64,000 nucleotides of DNA from Advenella sp. FME57 (GCF_014897675.1 NZ_JABUXU010000016.1:1-64000); one strand, 5' to 3'. Positions 25,082 to 35,200 are shown, numbered from the stretch's first letter. Numbers and translations: made by a program. The notes: generated by a model not told the origin, from the letters alone.

Positions 25082-26053
25082 ATGAAGGTCGCAGTAAACT
25101 CAATTGCAGCCGCGCTGTTGGCGTTTTCCGGTGTCGCTGCCGCCGATACGCTGGTCCTGTATACAAGCCAGCCGGCAACCGATGCGCAGATGACTGTTGA
25201 CGCATTCCAGAAAGCGCACCCGGATACCACGGTAGAATGGGTCCGCGACGGAACGACAAAACTCATGACCAAATTGCGTGCGGAAATGAACGCGGGTGTT
25301 GCAAAGCCCGATGTGTTGCTGATTGCCGACAGCGTGACCCTGGAACAATTGAAAAAAGAAGACCAGCTGCTGGCTTATAAATCGCCGGAAAGCGCGCAAT
25401 ATGACCCTGCGCTGTATGACAACAGTGGCTATTACCATGGCACCAAATTGATTACGTCCGGCATTGCCTATAACACCAAGGCCGCGCAAAAACCCCAATC
25501 ATGGAACGACCTGGTCAAGCCTGACTATAAAAACCAGGTGTCCATGCCCAGCCCCCTGTATTCGGGCGCAGCCATGATTCATCTGTCGGCCCTGACCAGC
25601 AATCCTGATTTTGGGTGGAAGTACTATGAGGATCTGAAGGCCAATGGTGTGGCTTCACAAAAAGGCAATGGCGGGGTGCTGACCGATATTACGTCTGGCG
25701 GCAAGCCCTATGGTATTTTGGTCGACTACATGGCAATCCGTGAAAAGGCGAAGGGCGCGCCGATTGACTTTGTCTTTCCTGTCGAAGGGGTGAGCCTGGT
25801 GACCGAGCCTGTTGCCATCATGAAGTCGGCAAAAAATCCCGACGCTGCAAAAAAATTCGTTGATTTCCTGCTGTCGCAGCAAGGCCAGGAACTGGTGCTG
25901 CAGCAGGGCTATATTCCAGGCCGCAATGGCATGAAAAACCCCCCGGGCTTTCCACCACGCGACCAAATCAAACTGCTGCCATTTGATGCCGCTGCAGCAC
26001 TACAGAATGCGGGTGCGAACAAGGAAAAACTCAGCAATACCTATGGCGGTTGA
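25082..26053 (+). CDS. Iron-type ABC transporter solute-binding protein
   Basis: A 323-residue periplasmic protein with signal MKVAVNSIAAALLAFSGVAA, cleaved before ADTLVLYTS. The opening LVLYTSQPATDAQMTVDAFQ and the middle TSGIAYNTKAA and YGILVDYMAIREKAKG match the AfuA/FbpA-like extracellular solute-binding group, which takes up ferric ion and, in some branches, thiamine or phosphonates. It starts a three-gene operon with a fused permease and an ATPase. Iron is the most likely substrate but the ligand residues cannot be fixed by eye. Confidence 0.85.
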   Translation: MKVAVNSIAAALLAFSGVAAADTLVLYTSQPATDAQMTVDAFQKAHPDTTVEWVRDGTTKLMTKLRAEMNAGVAKPDVLLIADSVTLEQLKKEDQLLAYKSPESAQYDPALYDNSGYYHGTKLITSGIAYNTKAAQKPQSWNDLVKPDYKNQVSMPSPLYSGAAMIHLSALTSNPDFGWKYYEDLKANGVASQKGNGGVLTDITSGGKPYGILVDYMAIREKAKGAPIDFVFPVEGVSLVTEPVAIMKSAKNPDAAKKFVDFLLSQQGQELVLQQGYIPGRNGMKNPPGFPPRDQIKLLPFDAAAALQNAGANKEKLSNTYGG

Positions 26054-26318
26054 GCGCATTGTGCGATAGTGCCCGCAAACATGCTGTCCGCGCATGCCCG
26101 GGTAGCGCAGGGCAACGTTGCAATGTGACGCTTGCCAACTATGCTTCCAATCGCAGGGCTGCAGGTACAATGGCGCAGGCGCTTGCCGGCGCGTGGACCC
26201 CGCGGCCCCATCAGGGTCGACATAAACCCGCCCCGGCGATGTATCCCGATATGTTTGAACACAACACGATTCGAAATCAGGCGGTCGGGCAAGCCAGACC
26301 ACAAACCTGAATTTCATT

Positions 26319-28028
26319 ATGGCGACATCTCTTTCCTTTTGGCGGCCGTTTGGCAGAAACCCGGCATCGATTTTGACGCCAGTGCTGCTGTGTCTGGTGC
26401 TGGCTCTGGCCTTGCTGCCACCGGCGCGGCTGCTGATCATGGCAATGACCGATATGCCCGGGGACGACGGCGGGGCCATGTGGTCCATGCTGCGCAGCGC
26501 ATCAACCTGGCGGGCGACCGGCAACAGCCTGCTGACTGCCGGCCTGGCCACTTTGCTCTCTGTGCTGCTGGGTACCACACTGGCGTTGCTGGTGGTGCTC
26601 ACCGACATCCGCGCCAAAGGTTTCTGGGTGTTTATGATCATGCTGCCCATGATGATCCCGCCACAGGTAACCGCCCTGAGCTGGTTGCAGTTAAGTGGAC
26701 CGGGTAGTGCGCTGCTGCAAATGCTTCATCTGGCTCCGCCGCTGGGCAGTCCGCAACATCTGCGTTCCTGGTGGGGTATTTCCATGCTCATGGGAATCCA
26801 GCATGCGCCCCTGGTCTATTTGGCGGTTCGTGGGAGCCTGATTGCCCTGCCCAAGGAATTGATCGAAGCGGCCCGTCTGGCCGGCGCCTCGCAACGTGAT
26901 GTGGTCCGCGATATGATCCTGCCACTGTGCCGCAACGGTCTGCTTGCCGGCACAGCCATCGCCTTTGTCTCCGCCCTGGGTAACTTCGGGATTCCGGCAA
27001 TGCTGGGCATCCCGGTGTCCTATTACGTATTGCCCACGTTGATCTACCAGAAAATGGCCGATTTCGGACCCGATATGCTGGCCGACGTGTCCAGCCTGTC
27101 GGTGATCATTGGCGTGATTGCGCTGGTGGGCGTGGTCGCGCAGCAGCATTTTTCCTCACGTATGCCGCTGACCGGCATGCCAGGCAGCCCGCTCGCGTTT
27201 TCTCTCGGGGCACGGCGCAGGCTGGCAGAGCTGGCGCTGTTTTTGCTGGTGCTGGCCATCGTCGTGGTGCCGCTGATCGCCTTGATTTCCAGTTCACTGG
27301 TTGCGGCCATGGGGATTCCGCTGTCGCTGGATACCGTCAGTCTGCAGGCCTACTGGCAGATACTTTTCCATCAAAGCGTGACCTTTCGGGCCTTCAGCAA
27401 TAGCATCCTGCTGGCCGGCTCTGCCTCGCTGATCCTGGCCTGCATCTGCCTGCCCCTTGCCTATCTGTTTGTGCGCTTTCCTTCGCGCAGCAACGCTCTT
27501 TTACAGGGGCTTATCGATATTCCCTATGCCATTCCTGGTGTGGTGCTGGCAGTGGCGTGTATTCTGCTTTTTGCCCGCCCGCTGCCGCTGATTCAGGTGA
27601 CGCTGTATGGCACGTTGGGGCTGATTCTGTTTGCCTATCTGTCCCGCTTCATGACGGTGTGTCTCAAACCGATACAGAGCAGCATGCAGCAACTGGATCC
27701 TGCGCTTGAAGAAGCGGCGCAACTTTGCGGGGCCGGGCCGATGCGCCGACTGCGTGATATCGTTTTCCCGCTACTGGCTCCCGCGGCATTCGCTGGCATG
27801 CTGCTGGTCTTTTTGATTGCAGTCAATGAGCTTACGGTATCGGCCCTGTTGTGGAGTGCCGGCAACGAAACCCTGGGTGTACTGGTGTTCAATCTGGATG
27901 ATGGCGGTGAAACGGTGCTGTCCTCAGCTGTGTCGGTGCTGATTGTGCTCATGGTGCTGATTCTGATGCTCTGCCTGAACGCCTTGGGCAGACGTGTTCC
28001 ACAAGGAGTGATTCCATGGCGCAACTGA
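26319..28028 (+). CDS. ABC transporter permease, two fused domains (FbpB-like)
   Basis: A 569-residue inner-membrane permease with about twelve segments. It consists of two repeated binding-protein-dependent domains. Each has an EAA loop: KELIEAARLAGASQRDVVRD near residue 180 and DPALEEAAQLCGAGPMRRLR near residue 470. A fused two-domain permease is the mark of the FbpB/AfuB iron group. It follows the solute-binding gene by 265 bp and overlaps the ATPase gene by 13 bp. Confidence 0.9.
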   Translation: MATSLSFWRPFGRNPASILTPVLLCLVLALALLPPARLLIMAMTDMPGDDGGAMWSMLRSASTWRATGNSLLTAGLATLLSVLLGTTLALLVVLTDIRAKGFWVFMIMLPMMIPPQVTALSWLQLSGPGSALLQMLHLAPPLGSPQHLRSWWGISMLMGIQHAPLVYLAVRGSLIALPKELIEAARLAGASQRDVVRDMILPLCRNGLLAGTAIAFVSALGNFGIPAMLGIPVSYYVLPTLIYQKMADFGPDMLADVSSLSVIIGVIALVGVVAQQHFSSRMPLTGMPGSPLAFSLGARRRLAELALFLLVLAIVVVPLIALISSSLVAAMGIPLSLDTVSLQAYWQILFHQSVTFRAFSNSILLAGSASLILACICLPLAYLFVRFPSRSNALLQGLIDIPYAIPGVVLAVACILLFARPLPLIQVTLYGTLGLILFAYLSRFMTVCLKPIQSSMQQLDPALEEAAQLCGAGPMRRLRDIVFPLLAPAAFAGMLLVFLIAVNELTVSALLWSAGNETLGVLVFNLDDGGETVLSSAVSVLIVLMVLILMLCLNALGRRVPQGVIPWRN

Positions 28029-29041
28029 CCCTGGAAAATATTAGCAAACGCTATGGCGAGCATGCGGTCGTCGACGACATCAGTCTTGCCATCGAGAAAG
28101 GACAGTTTGTAGCGCTGCTTGGCCCCAGTGGCTGCGGCAAAACCACGACCCTGAGAATGATTGCCGGTTTTGAGCAGCTTGATCAGGGGCGTATTGTGCT
28201 CAATGACAGGCTGCTGGCTTCACCGGATCAGCATATCGCGCCGGAGCAGCGCAATATGAGTATGGTGTTTCAGTCGTATGCGCTGTGGCCTCACAAGACC
28301 GTGCTGGACAATGCAGGATATGCATTGTCGCTGCGTGGACTCCGGGGCCAGCCTTATCGTGACCAGGTATTTGCCGCGCTTGAAACCGTCAATCTGGGCC
28401 ATTTGGCCGATCGCTTTCCCCAGGCCTTGAGTGGCGGCCAGCGCCAGCGTGTCGCTTTGGCGCGCTGTCTGATCTCCCATCCCGACGTAGTCCTGCTGGA
28501 CGAGCCGCTGGCCAATCTGGATGTGCATTTGCGTGCCTCAATGGAAACCACCTTTCGCGACTTCCATGCGCGCACCGGGGCAACATTCATTTATGTGACG
28601 CATGATCAGGCCGAAGCCATGGCGATGGCCGATCGGATTGCCGTTATGAACCACGGCCGTCTTGAGCAGTGGGACACGCCGGAAAATCTGTATCGCCGTC
28701 CCGCCTCGCGCTGGATCGCCACCTTTATCGGCCAGGGAGCGGTGCTGGATGTGCCCAGCCATGTGCATGGTAAAAACCTGAGAAGCGACGACATTCTCAG
28801 CCTGTTGTCCAATAGTGGGGCAATGCATCGCGGCGCCATGCTGGTGCGACCCGAACATGTCATGGTTGTCGATGATGGCATCGACGTAACCGTACGGCAT
28901 CGGGTCTATAAGGGCGAGCGCTACCAATATATCGCCAATCTGGCCGATGGCCAGTCCGTGACTTTTTACCACGCCCGCCTGCTTGAGCATGGGCAGACCG
29001 TGCGGGTGCAGATCGAGCATGCCTGGGGGCTGGATCTTTGA
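28016..29041 (+). CDS. ABC transporter ATPase (FbpC-like)
   Basis: A 341-residue ATP-binding subunit. Walker A is GPSGCGKTTTLRMIAG, the signature is LSGGQRQRVALARCL and Walker B is VVLLDEPLANLDVHL, with the switch histidine in YVTHDQAEAMAMADR. The C-terminal 100 residues form a TOBE-like regulatory domain (LVRPEHVMVVDDGIDVTVRH). It is the third gene of the importer operon and overlaps the permease gene. Confidence 0.93.
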   Translation: MAQLTLENISKRYGEHAVVDDISLAIEKGQFVALLGPSGCGKTTTLRMIAGFEQLDQGRIVLNDRLLASPDQHIAPEQRNMSMVFQSYALWPHKTVLDNAGYALSLRGLRGQPYRDQVFAALETVNLGHLADRFPQALSGGQRQRVALARCLISHPDVVLLDEPLANLDVHLRASMETTFRDFHARTGATFIYVTHDQAEAMAMADRIAVMNHGRLEQWDTPENLYRRPASRWIATFIGQGAVLDVPSHVHGKNLRSDDILSLLSNSGAMHRGAMLVRPEHVMVVDDGIDVTVRHRVYKGERYQYIANLADGQSVTFYHARLLEHGQTVRVQIEHAWGLDL

Positions 29042-29504
29042 TGCCGGTGTGAGTATTGGTCACACGTTCAATAAATAAGCAGAATATGAAAAGGGAATAC
29101 GCGTTTCCGTCAGCGCGACGGTCAGGGGGCAATTGGCATGTTGTTCTCTTAGTCTATTGCTGCGTTGTGCGATTAGTCCATTAATTCATTGGTCCATTAT
29201 CGCTATAAGGCCGGCCTAATTGCTACTCCAGCCCTCTGCGATAATCCGCGATGGCGCAGTAGTGCTGAGGTTCTATCCTTGCTGCGCCGTGGTTGCCGAC
29301 CACAGGGCCCAGCGTAGGGGGCCGAAGAGGGCTTGTGCCTACGCAAAAAAAAACAGGGGCGCGTATTGTTGCGCTGCCCCTGTTTGCCGGTGCCGGATAA
29401 GCAGTACCGATAGCATGCCGGCATGCGTTTATGGGTCCTAAGGATTCTTACCAGTCCTTCAATAAGTCCTTATGGTGCAATGGTCATTGCCCACGACACG
29501 CTCA
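29042..29504. other. Intergenic region after the ABC operon
   Basis: No gene is recognised. The region contains the terminator of the reverse-strand dihydrolipoyl dehydrogenase gene. No clear terminator for the ABC operon was found. Confidence 0.4.
29345..29385 (-). terminator. Strong rho-independent terminator downstream of lpd
   Basis: AAACAGGGGC and GCCCCTGTTT form a perfect 10-bp stem. On the reverse strand it is followed by a run of T (A-run at 29345-29353 on the forward strand). It lies about 120 bp beyond the stop at 29505. Confidence 0.85.
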
Positions 29505-30953
29505 TTATTGTCCGGGGCATTCGGCACATTCGCCAGCCAGATCCTCTGCCAGACGCAATTGCTTGCTCAGATCACGCAATGCGGTGCGAACACCCTCTTC
29601 AATGACAGGATGATAAAACGGCATATCCAGCATCTGTGCGACAGTCATCTTTTGCTGATGAGCCCAGGCCAGCAGGTGCGCCAGGTGTTCTGCTGCCGGT
29701 CCGACCATTTCAGCGCCCAGCAAGCGCCCACTGCCATGCTCTGCATAAATGCGCAGATGTCCCTTGTTGACACCCATGACACGACTGCGGCCCTGATTGC
29801 TGAAAGAGACTTCCCCGACCGCGTAACAGCCACAATTATCAAACTGGCTGGTGACGTCCTTGAAACGCACGCCGATACTGGCAATTTGCGGATCACTGAA
29901 TACCACGCTGATCGGAGAACGGCGCAGGCCTTCTGTAACGGTTGGGAACGTGCCGGCGTTCTTGCCTGCGATAAGCCCCTGGTCGGACGCTTCGTGCAGC
30001 AGTGGCAGCTGGTTGGACGCATCTCCTGCGATGAAAATATGCGCCACGCTGGTTTGCATGGTGTAAGGGTCGGCCTTTGGCACACCGCGCGCATCCAGGT
30101 CAATGTTCAGGTTATCCAGGCCCAGGTCTTCTACATTGGGCTTGCGACCGGTGGCAGCAAGCAGGAAATCGACCGTGACCGAGCCGCTTGTGCCGTTTTC
30201 AGCATAGTCAATTTTTACGCCCTTGCCGCTGGGCAACAGGCTGACCTGCGTGTCTGCATCCAGATGCAGATCCATTTCCTTGCCGAAAATGTCCAGCGCG
30301 TTTTCCAACACAACCGGATCGGTAATCCCACCCAGCGCATTGTCCTTGCCAAACACAGATACCTTTACACCCAGTCGATGCAGGGCCTGGCCGATTTCCA
30401 GGCCGATCACGCCGGCGCCAAATACAGCCACGCTGGCAGGCAGGGTTTCCCAGTCAAAGACATTATCGTTGACAATCAGGCGCTCACCCAGCGACTGCCA
30501 GGCAGGTATGATAAAAGGACGCGATCCGGTAGCAATCACGATACGCTGCGCAGTAATTTCGGTATGGTCATCGACCACGACCACATGTTCATTTTTGAAG
30601 CGTGCACGGCCAAGAATCCGGTGGGTGGCGGGAAACGCTTCCACGTCTTCCAGCACAAAACCGACGAACCGGTCGCGTTCGGCACGCACTCTTTCCATCA
30701 CCTGGCGGCCATCGATGCGCAGGGCGCCATCGGGATGCACGCCGAACTGATCGGCCGTGCGCACATGATGGGCAGCGTCGGCGGCGGCAACAAGCAATTT
30801 TGAAGGCATGCAGCCCACGCGTGCGCAGGTGGTGCCAAACTTGTGGTCTTCTACCAGGTATACATTGTCTGTGGATTTGCGGGCGGCGCGAAATGCGCTC
30901 ATGCCGGCCGTGCCACCGCCCAGGATAAGGACATCGGCGTTGATTGATTTCAT
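29505..30953 (-). CDS. Dihydrolipoyl dehydrogenase-like flavoprotein
   Basis: A 482-residue FAD/NAD disulfide oxidoreductase. The start MKSINADVLILGGGTAGMSA gives the FAD-binding GxGxxG-type motif at once. Redox cysteines 43 and 48 are in TTCARVGCMPSK (C-x4-C). The NAD-binding segment is VAVFGAGVIGLEIGQALHRL. The C-terminal acid-base pair is in FYHPVIEEGVRTAL. No lipoyl domain is fused and no 2-oxoacid dehydrogenase genes are near. It is therefore a stand-alone lipoamide dehydrogenase of the Lpd3-like type, perhaps in redox defence with the peroxiredoxin next door. The exact substrate is uncertain. Confidence 0.9.
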   Translation of the reverse strand: MKSINADVLILGGGTAGMSAFRAARKSTDNVYLVEDHKFGTTCARVGCMPSKLLVAAADAAHHVRTADQFGVHPDGALRIDGRQVMERVRAERDRFVGFVLEDVEAFPATHRILGRARFKNEHVVVVDDHTEITAQRIVIATGSRPFIIPAWQSLGERLIVNDNVFDWETLPASVAVFGAGVIGLEIGQALHRLGVKVSVFGKDNALGGITDPVVLENALDIFGKEMDLHLDADTQVSLLPSGKGVKIDYAENGTSGSVTVDFLLAATGRKPNVEDLGLDNLNIDLDARGVPKADPYTMQTSVAHIFIAGDASNQLPLLHEASDQGLIAGKNAGTFPTVTEGLRRSPISVVFSDPQIASIGVRFKDVTSQFDNCGCYAVGEVSFSNQGRSRVMGVNKGHLRIYAEHGSGRLLGAEMVGPAAEHLAHLLAWAHQQKMTVAQMLDMPFYHPVIEEGVRTALRDLSKQLRLAEDLAGECAECPGQ

Positions 30954-31214
30954 ATTCGATCCCTGATATTGGTGTTTTTGACGCAACCAGCTCTGATTCT
31001 ACCGGTTTGCGGGCGAAAAAAAAGCAGCGGCATCACCCAGGTGTGCTCGCTGCCGATCTATCGGCTTTGTGATTGCGTTATCGAGGTTGCAATAACATGC
31101 CGTTGGACAGCGCAGTTGCTGTCTGCCGGAATGGTTCCGGCAGACCCGGGCAGATCGCCGCTTCAGGTTACTGACCTGGCTGCGAGACCTGCTGTTGCCA
31201 CTGCAACATCCGCA

Positions 31215-31949
31215 TTACTTGCCGGCGAAATGTGCTGCCAGTTCGTCGCTGCCGCCGATATATTGACCGCCAATGAAAACCTGTGGTGTGCTGGTTTTGC
31301 CGGTGATCGCGCGAATGGCTACGGTGCTGGCGTCCTTGCCCAGAACCACTTCTTCAAAGGGCAGGTCTTTTTCTTTCAGCAGTGCTTTGGCTTTGGCGCA
31401 ATAGCCGCAACCAGGCTTGGTGAACATGACAATGGACGGTTTGTCCTGGTAGTCTTTATCGATATAGCGAATCATCGTATCGGCATCAGACACTTCAAAC
31501 GGATCGCCTTCTTTTTCAGGCTCGATGAACATTTTTTCAACGACACCGTCTTTGACCAGCATGGAATAGCGCCATGAACGTTTGCCAAAGCCCAGGTCGG
31601 CTTTGTCTACCAGCATGCCCATGCCTTCTGTGAATTCGCAGTTGCCATCAGGGATTACCGTGATATTGTCGGCTTCCTGCTGTGCTTTCCATTCGTTCAT
31701 AACGAAAGTGTCGTTTACAGATACGCAGACGATTTCGTCAACACCGCGTTCTTTGAACGCTTTGGCCAGTTCGTTATAGCGTGGCAGGTGCGTGGACGAG
31801 CACGTTGGGGTGAATGCGCCAGGCAGTGAAAAGACAACAACGGTTTTGCCCTTGAAAATGTCGTCGGTAGACACTTTTTTCCAGTCGTCTCCAGAACGCA
31901 CGGGAAATGTAACGGATGGAACGCGTTGGCCTTCTTTATTCTGCAACAT
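31215..31949 (-). CDS. Peroxiredoxin-glutaredoxin fusion (Prx5/Grx hybrid)
   Basis: A 244-residue two-domain enzyme read from [20 protein letters not shown]. Residues 1-165 are a Prx5-type peroxiredoxin with peroxidatic Cys50 in [13 protein letters not shown]. Residues 170-244 are a glutaredoxin with CGYC (Cys181, Cys184) in [12 protein letters not shown] and the cis-proline motif [10 protein letters not shown]. Such hybrids reduce peroxides with glutathione without a separate glutaredoxin. An upstream in-frame start at 32036 would add 29 unlikely residues. It is followed on the same strand by the lipoamide dehydrogenase gene, after about 260 bp. Confidence 0.95.
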   Translation of the reverse strand: MLQNKEGQRVPSVTFPVRSGDDWKKVSTDDIFKGKTVVVFSLPGAFTPTCSSTHLPRYNELAKAFKERGVDEIVCVSVNDTFVMNEWKAQQEADNITVIPDGNCEFTEGMGMLVDKADLGFGKRSWRYSMLVKDGVVEKMFIEPEKEGDPFEVSDADTMIRYIDKDYQDKPSIVMFTKPGCGYCAKAKALLKEKDLPFEEVVLGKDASTVAIRAITGKTSTPQVFIGGQYIGGSDELAAHFAGK

Positions 31950-32556
31950 ATTGGATTCCTTATTGAGTGAAACAAACAGTAGATGAAAGCAAGCTGGTGG
32001 CTGCCAAGCCTTATTGATAACACAGCGATGTTTCATCAGATGTATCCATTGTACGCAATGGATCGTAATTAGTAAAATTTATTATTTTTATATAGTTGAT
32101 AGTTAAAACTAAACACTATTGCAGGATGCAAGGGCTACAGTTTTGCGCTTTGGCGATGACTAGATGCCGGATGCCTGATACCTGCGATATGTGGTGCCAT
32201 AGCGAAGCCACGCAAGCGTAATAGCCGCTGCACGAAGTTGAAAAGGGCGCGTCTTGCCCCAGGTGACAGGTACGTGTCTGCACGTGCCGTCATGGCGCTT
32301 GTTAAGCGCTGGCGTGTCCGGCTTATCGGGAACTTGCTTATAAGGGGTACTTGCTTGTCAGTATTTTCAGGTGTTTTTATCAGACCTGATATATCTGGCT
32401 GACTGCGGACACGTCCGGGCCGAGAAAAGCCAAATGGCACAAAAACAAAAAACGATAAAATAGCCAAAGCTACAAAATAGCTTTTAATTAACAATAACCT
32501 TCAATTAGCGTAAATTAAGCGAATTTAATCATTAATTAACAACAATTATAGCATAT
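31950..32556. other. Long A/T-rich intergenic region before the Prx/Grx gene
   Basis: About 600 bp with no supported gene. Both ends are very A/T-rich (TTTATTATTTTTATATAG near 32080; TTAATCATTAATTAACAAC near 32525). A 119-codon reverse-strand frame at 32135-32494 begins with a TTG and a signal-like hydrophobic stretch, but the remainder has no family features and is not called. The left end probably carries the promoter of the peroxiredoxin gene. Confidence 0.4.
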
Positions 32557-33468
32557 TCAGTCAAACAATGAAAGCACGTAGCTAAGCAGGAAGGGTGCGA
32601 CAAGGCTGAGCACGACGCCGGAAAAGATGGCCGTTACCAAGAAAGGATTGCCGGCAGTTTTGCGAACAATAGGCAGCGTGGTGTCCATGGCGGTTGCGCC
32701 GGCAGCGCCGATGCCTGCCATGGGATAGCGGGCTCCGGCAAAGAACAGCACGACAATGGCAAGCAACTCACGGAACAGGTCTGTGAGCAAGGCTGTCGCA
32801 CCGTAAAATTCGCCAAGTCTGGCGGTAACGAGCACGCCCGAGAGCGAGAACCAGCCAAATCCGCTGCCAAGCAGCAGGCCGTGCCGGATGTCTGTGTTGG
32901 TGGCCCAGGCGATGAGGGCGCCCGCCAGCAGGGAGACAATAATGACCACCAACGGCAACGTGAACATCGCCGGACGGATGGCATTGCGCTGCAAGGGCGT
33001 ATGCGCCAGATCGGCGCCAATCAGAAACAGCAGAGCGTACAGAAAAAACTCAGAGCCCGGTACGGGGACAGAAATGGCCCAACGGGTCGCGAGCGTCGCC
33101 AGTCCAAGGCCGACCAGCAAGAATGCCAGCGCAATACCGCATTCTCGAATGACGTGCATGATGCCCAGGTCATGCTGCCCCGTCTGTGCACGGGTGCCGG
33201 GGCGAAACAGCACCAGCAGCGCCAGAGAACACAACAGCGTAATGCCCACCGAATAAAGTACCGCGGTTTGCAGAATAAGCAGTACTTGATGCATGACTGA
33301 CAATTGCTGTCCGAAGCGATAGCCGATGGCAAACAGCATGATCCAGACGAATGGGGTGATGGCGCGGGACAGCACCGACACGGCACGGGCAGATAGCAGA
33401 TAGCCAACAATGTAGCCGGCCAGCAGCCAGGCAGCGATGGGCAACAGGGAGAGCAGCAAAGAAGTCAT
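32557..33468 (-). CDS. lysO: LysO-type lysine exporter
   Basis: A 303-residue membrane protein with about eight to nine helices of the LysO (YbjE) family, which exports lysine in E. coli. Typical features are the N-terminal MTSLLLSLLPIAAWLLAGYI, the central IRHGLLLGSGFGWFSLSGVL and the motif TDLFRELLAI. It is followed upstream on the same strand by a GNAT acetyltransferase gene. The substrate assignment is by family. Confidence 0.85.
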   Translation of the reverse strand: MTSLLLSLLPIAAWLLAGYIVGYLLSARAVSVLSRAITPFVWIMLFAIGYRFGQQLSVMHQVLLILQTAVLYSVGITLLCSLALLVLFRPGTRAQTGQHDLGIMHVIRECGIALAFLLVGLGLATLATRWAISVPVPGSEFFLYALLFLIGADLAHTPLQRNAIRPAMFTLPLVVIIVSLLAGALIAWATNTDIRHGLLLGSGFGWFSLSGVLVTARLGEFYGATALLTDLFRELLAIVVLFFAGARYPMAGIGAAGATAMDTTLPIVRKTAGNPFLVTAIFSGVVLSLVAPFLLSYVLSLFD

Positions 33469-33538
33469 GGAAACTGCAAAAAAAGAGGCATTGGATGCGG
33501 CGCGCAGGCGCCGCTAGCGGGACTTCGGGATCAGGGGT

Positions 33539-34141
33539 TTACTTGGGCAGTTTTTCCTTGAGCTGGTGTTTGATGGCCGGCCATTCCTCTTGCGTCACGC
33601 TGTACATATGGGTGTCGCGAACCGTACCATCACGACGCAGGGCGTGGCCGCGCAGCACGCCATCTTTTTTGGCGCCCAGGCGCTCAATGGCATTCTGGGA
33701 GCGCTGGTTCAGATTGTCGGTACGCCAGCCGACTACATTGGCCTTGAGCGATTCGAACGCATAAAACAGCATGAGATATTTGCAGACAGTATTCACATGC
33801 GTGCGCTGCCAGGATTGACCGTACCAGGTGTAGCCGATTTCAAGCCGGGCGATCTCGGGCACAATGTCGTGGTAGCGGGTGGTGCCGATAATTTTGCGAG
33901 ATTTGGCATCCAGCACCACGAACGGCAGCATATGACCTTCCTGCTGTCCCTTGAGCGCCGCTTCGATATACGCCGCCTCCTGGCCCGGGTCTGGAACCGA
34001 TGTGAACGTCAGATTCCATAGTTGCCCGTCGGCCGCCGCGTTGCGCAGGCCCTCTGCATGGGCAAGACGCATGGGTTGCAGCACGAGGCCGTGCCCTTCA
34101 AGCTGAATAGGCGCAAGAGGCTTGGGAAAGGGTGTGATCAT
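33539..34141 (-). CDS. GNAT-family N-acetyltransferase
   Basis: A 200-residue acetyltransferase read from MITPFPKPLAPIQLEGHGLV. It is of the RimJ/RimL-like type. The pattern RKIIGTTRYHDIVPEIARLE is strands 2-4 of the GNAT fold. GYTWYGQSWQRTHVNTVCKY is the acetyl-CoA-binding helix region, and VGWRTDNLNQRSQNAIERLG is the conserved N..S..A.E.LG motif. The acceptor (a protein N-terminus, polyamine or small molecule) is unknown. It probably shares a transcript with lysO, 70 bp downstream. Confidence 0.88.
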   Translation of the reverse strand: MITPFPKPLAPIQLEGHGLVLQPMRLAHAEGLRNAAADGQLWNLTFTSVPDPGQEAAYIEAALKGQQEGHMLPFVVLDAKSRKIIGTTRYHDIVPEIARLEIGYTWYGQSWQRTHVNTVCKYLMLFYAFESLKANVVGWRTDNLNQRSQNAIERLGAKKDGVLRGHALRRDGTVRDTHMYSVTQEEWPAIKHQLKEKLPK

Positions 34142-34392
34142 AAGAAAATCCAACGTAGGCCAAGGGTCAAAAGATAGCATTATAAAGAATAACAGGCGAT
34201 CGTAAATGGCCTTTGAGCTACCGCCCGGGGCAATTCGATCCGGACAAAATTCGCGCTAGAGGTGATCCCTAGTGGTCAGACGGTTCACAAATCAGTACTA
34301 TTTCGACTTCAGCAAGCGCGGGTGCAGGCCGTGGCGATTGATCACCGCCCCCGCACGGCTTTCGTGGTAAGACAAATTTTTGAAGTGAGAAG

Positions 34393-35199
34393 ATGATGAA
34401 TGTGAAAAATTGGCTGCTTGCCGTTACGGTGGGGCTGTCTGCCGGTTTTGGCGCCACCGCGCTGGCCAGCGATTGGAAAGAACTGAAGGTGGGCATTGAG
34501 CCCGGCTATGCGCCGTTCGAATACAGAAATGCAAAAGGGGAGATCGAGGGGTTTGATGCTGATGTCATGACCGAGATTTGCAAGAAAATGCAGGCCAAAT
34601 GCACCTGGGTGGAACAGTCTTTCGACAGCCTGATTCCAGCTCTGGCCGCACGCAAAATCACGCTGATCCACTCAAGCATGCAAATTACGCCGCAACGGGA
34701 AAAAATCCTCTCCTTCAGTCAACCCATTTATGGGATCCCCACCCACTTGATGGCCCGCAAGGATAGCGGGCTGTTGCCGACCGTCGATTCCCTGAAGGGC
34801 AAACGGGTTGGCGCGCTGCAGGGCAGCACCCAGGAAACCTATGCCAAACAGAAATGGGGTAGCAACGGCGTGCAGATAATCTCCTATCAGGACCAGAACC
34901 AAACCTTCGCCGATCTGGCTGCCGGCCGGATCGACGCCGCCATTATTGAAAAACCCAACGGTCAAAGCGGTTTTCTGAGCAAACCCGCCGGCAGCGATTT
35001 TGCGTTCGTGGGCCCGGCCATTACCGATGACAAGGCATTGACGGGTGAAATCGCCATCGGCATGCGCAAGTCGGACAGTAAGCTCAAGCAGGCCATCGAT
35101 ACGGCGCTGGGTCAATTGCAGCAGGATGGCACCATTGCCAAACTTGCCGGGAAGTACTTCAAGCCGGGTGAAATCAACCTGAAAAACGTGAAGCCATAG
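34393..35199 (+). CDS. Basic amino acid ABC transporter solute-binding protein
   Basis: A 268-residue periplasmic protein of the HisJ/ArgT/OccT family. The signal peptide MNVKNWLLAVTVGLSAGFGA is cleaved after ALA. The ligand fold begins WKELKVGIEPGYAPFEYRNA. Family motifs are GEIEGFDADVMTEICKKMQA and AARKITLIHSSMQITPQREK. It is the first gene of a four-gene importer operon. Arginine, lysine, histidine or opine-like ligands are likely from the family. Confidence 0.92.
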   Translation: MMNVKNWLLAVTVGLSAGFGATALASDWKELKVGIEPGYAPFEYRNAKGEIEGFDADVMTEICKKMQAKCTWVEQSFDSLIPALAARKITLIHSSMQITPQREKILSFSQPIYGIPTHLMARKDSGLLPTVDSLKGKRVGALQGSTQETYAKQKWGSNGVQIISYQDQNQTFADLAAGRIDAAIIEKPNGQSGFLSKPAGSDFAFVGPAITDDKALTGEIAIGMRKSDSKLKQAIDTALGQLQQDGTIAKLAGKYFKPGEINLKNVKP

Positions 35200-35200
35200 C

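Noticed and set aside
29472-30803. Long forward open frame opposite the dihydrolipoyl dehydrogenase gene
   Set aside because: It is 443 codons long but has no family features and lies antisense to a gene with all the motifs of its family; it is a product of G+C-rich codon use.
32085-32125. OxyR site before the peroxiredoxin-glutaredoxin gene
   Set aside because: ATAG and CTAT quartets occur, but their spacing does not fit the four-part OxyR pattern.
32135-32494. Possible exported protein of 119 codons on the reverse strand
   Set aside because: The TTG start lacks a ribosome binding site and the part after the hydrophobic start has no protein-like pattern.
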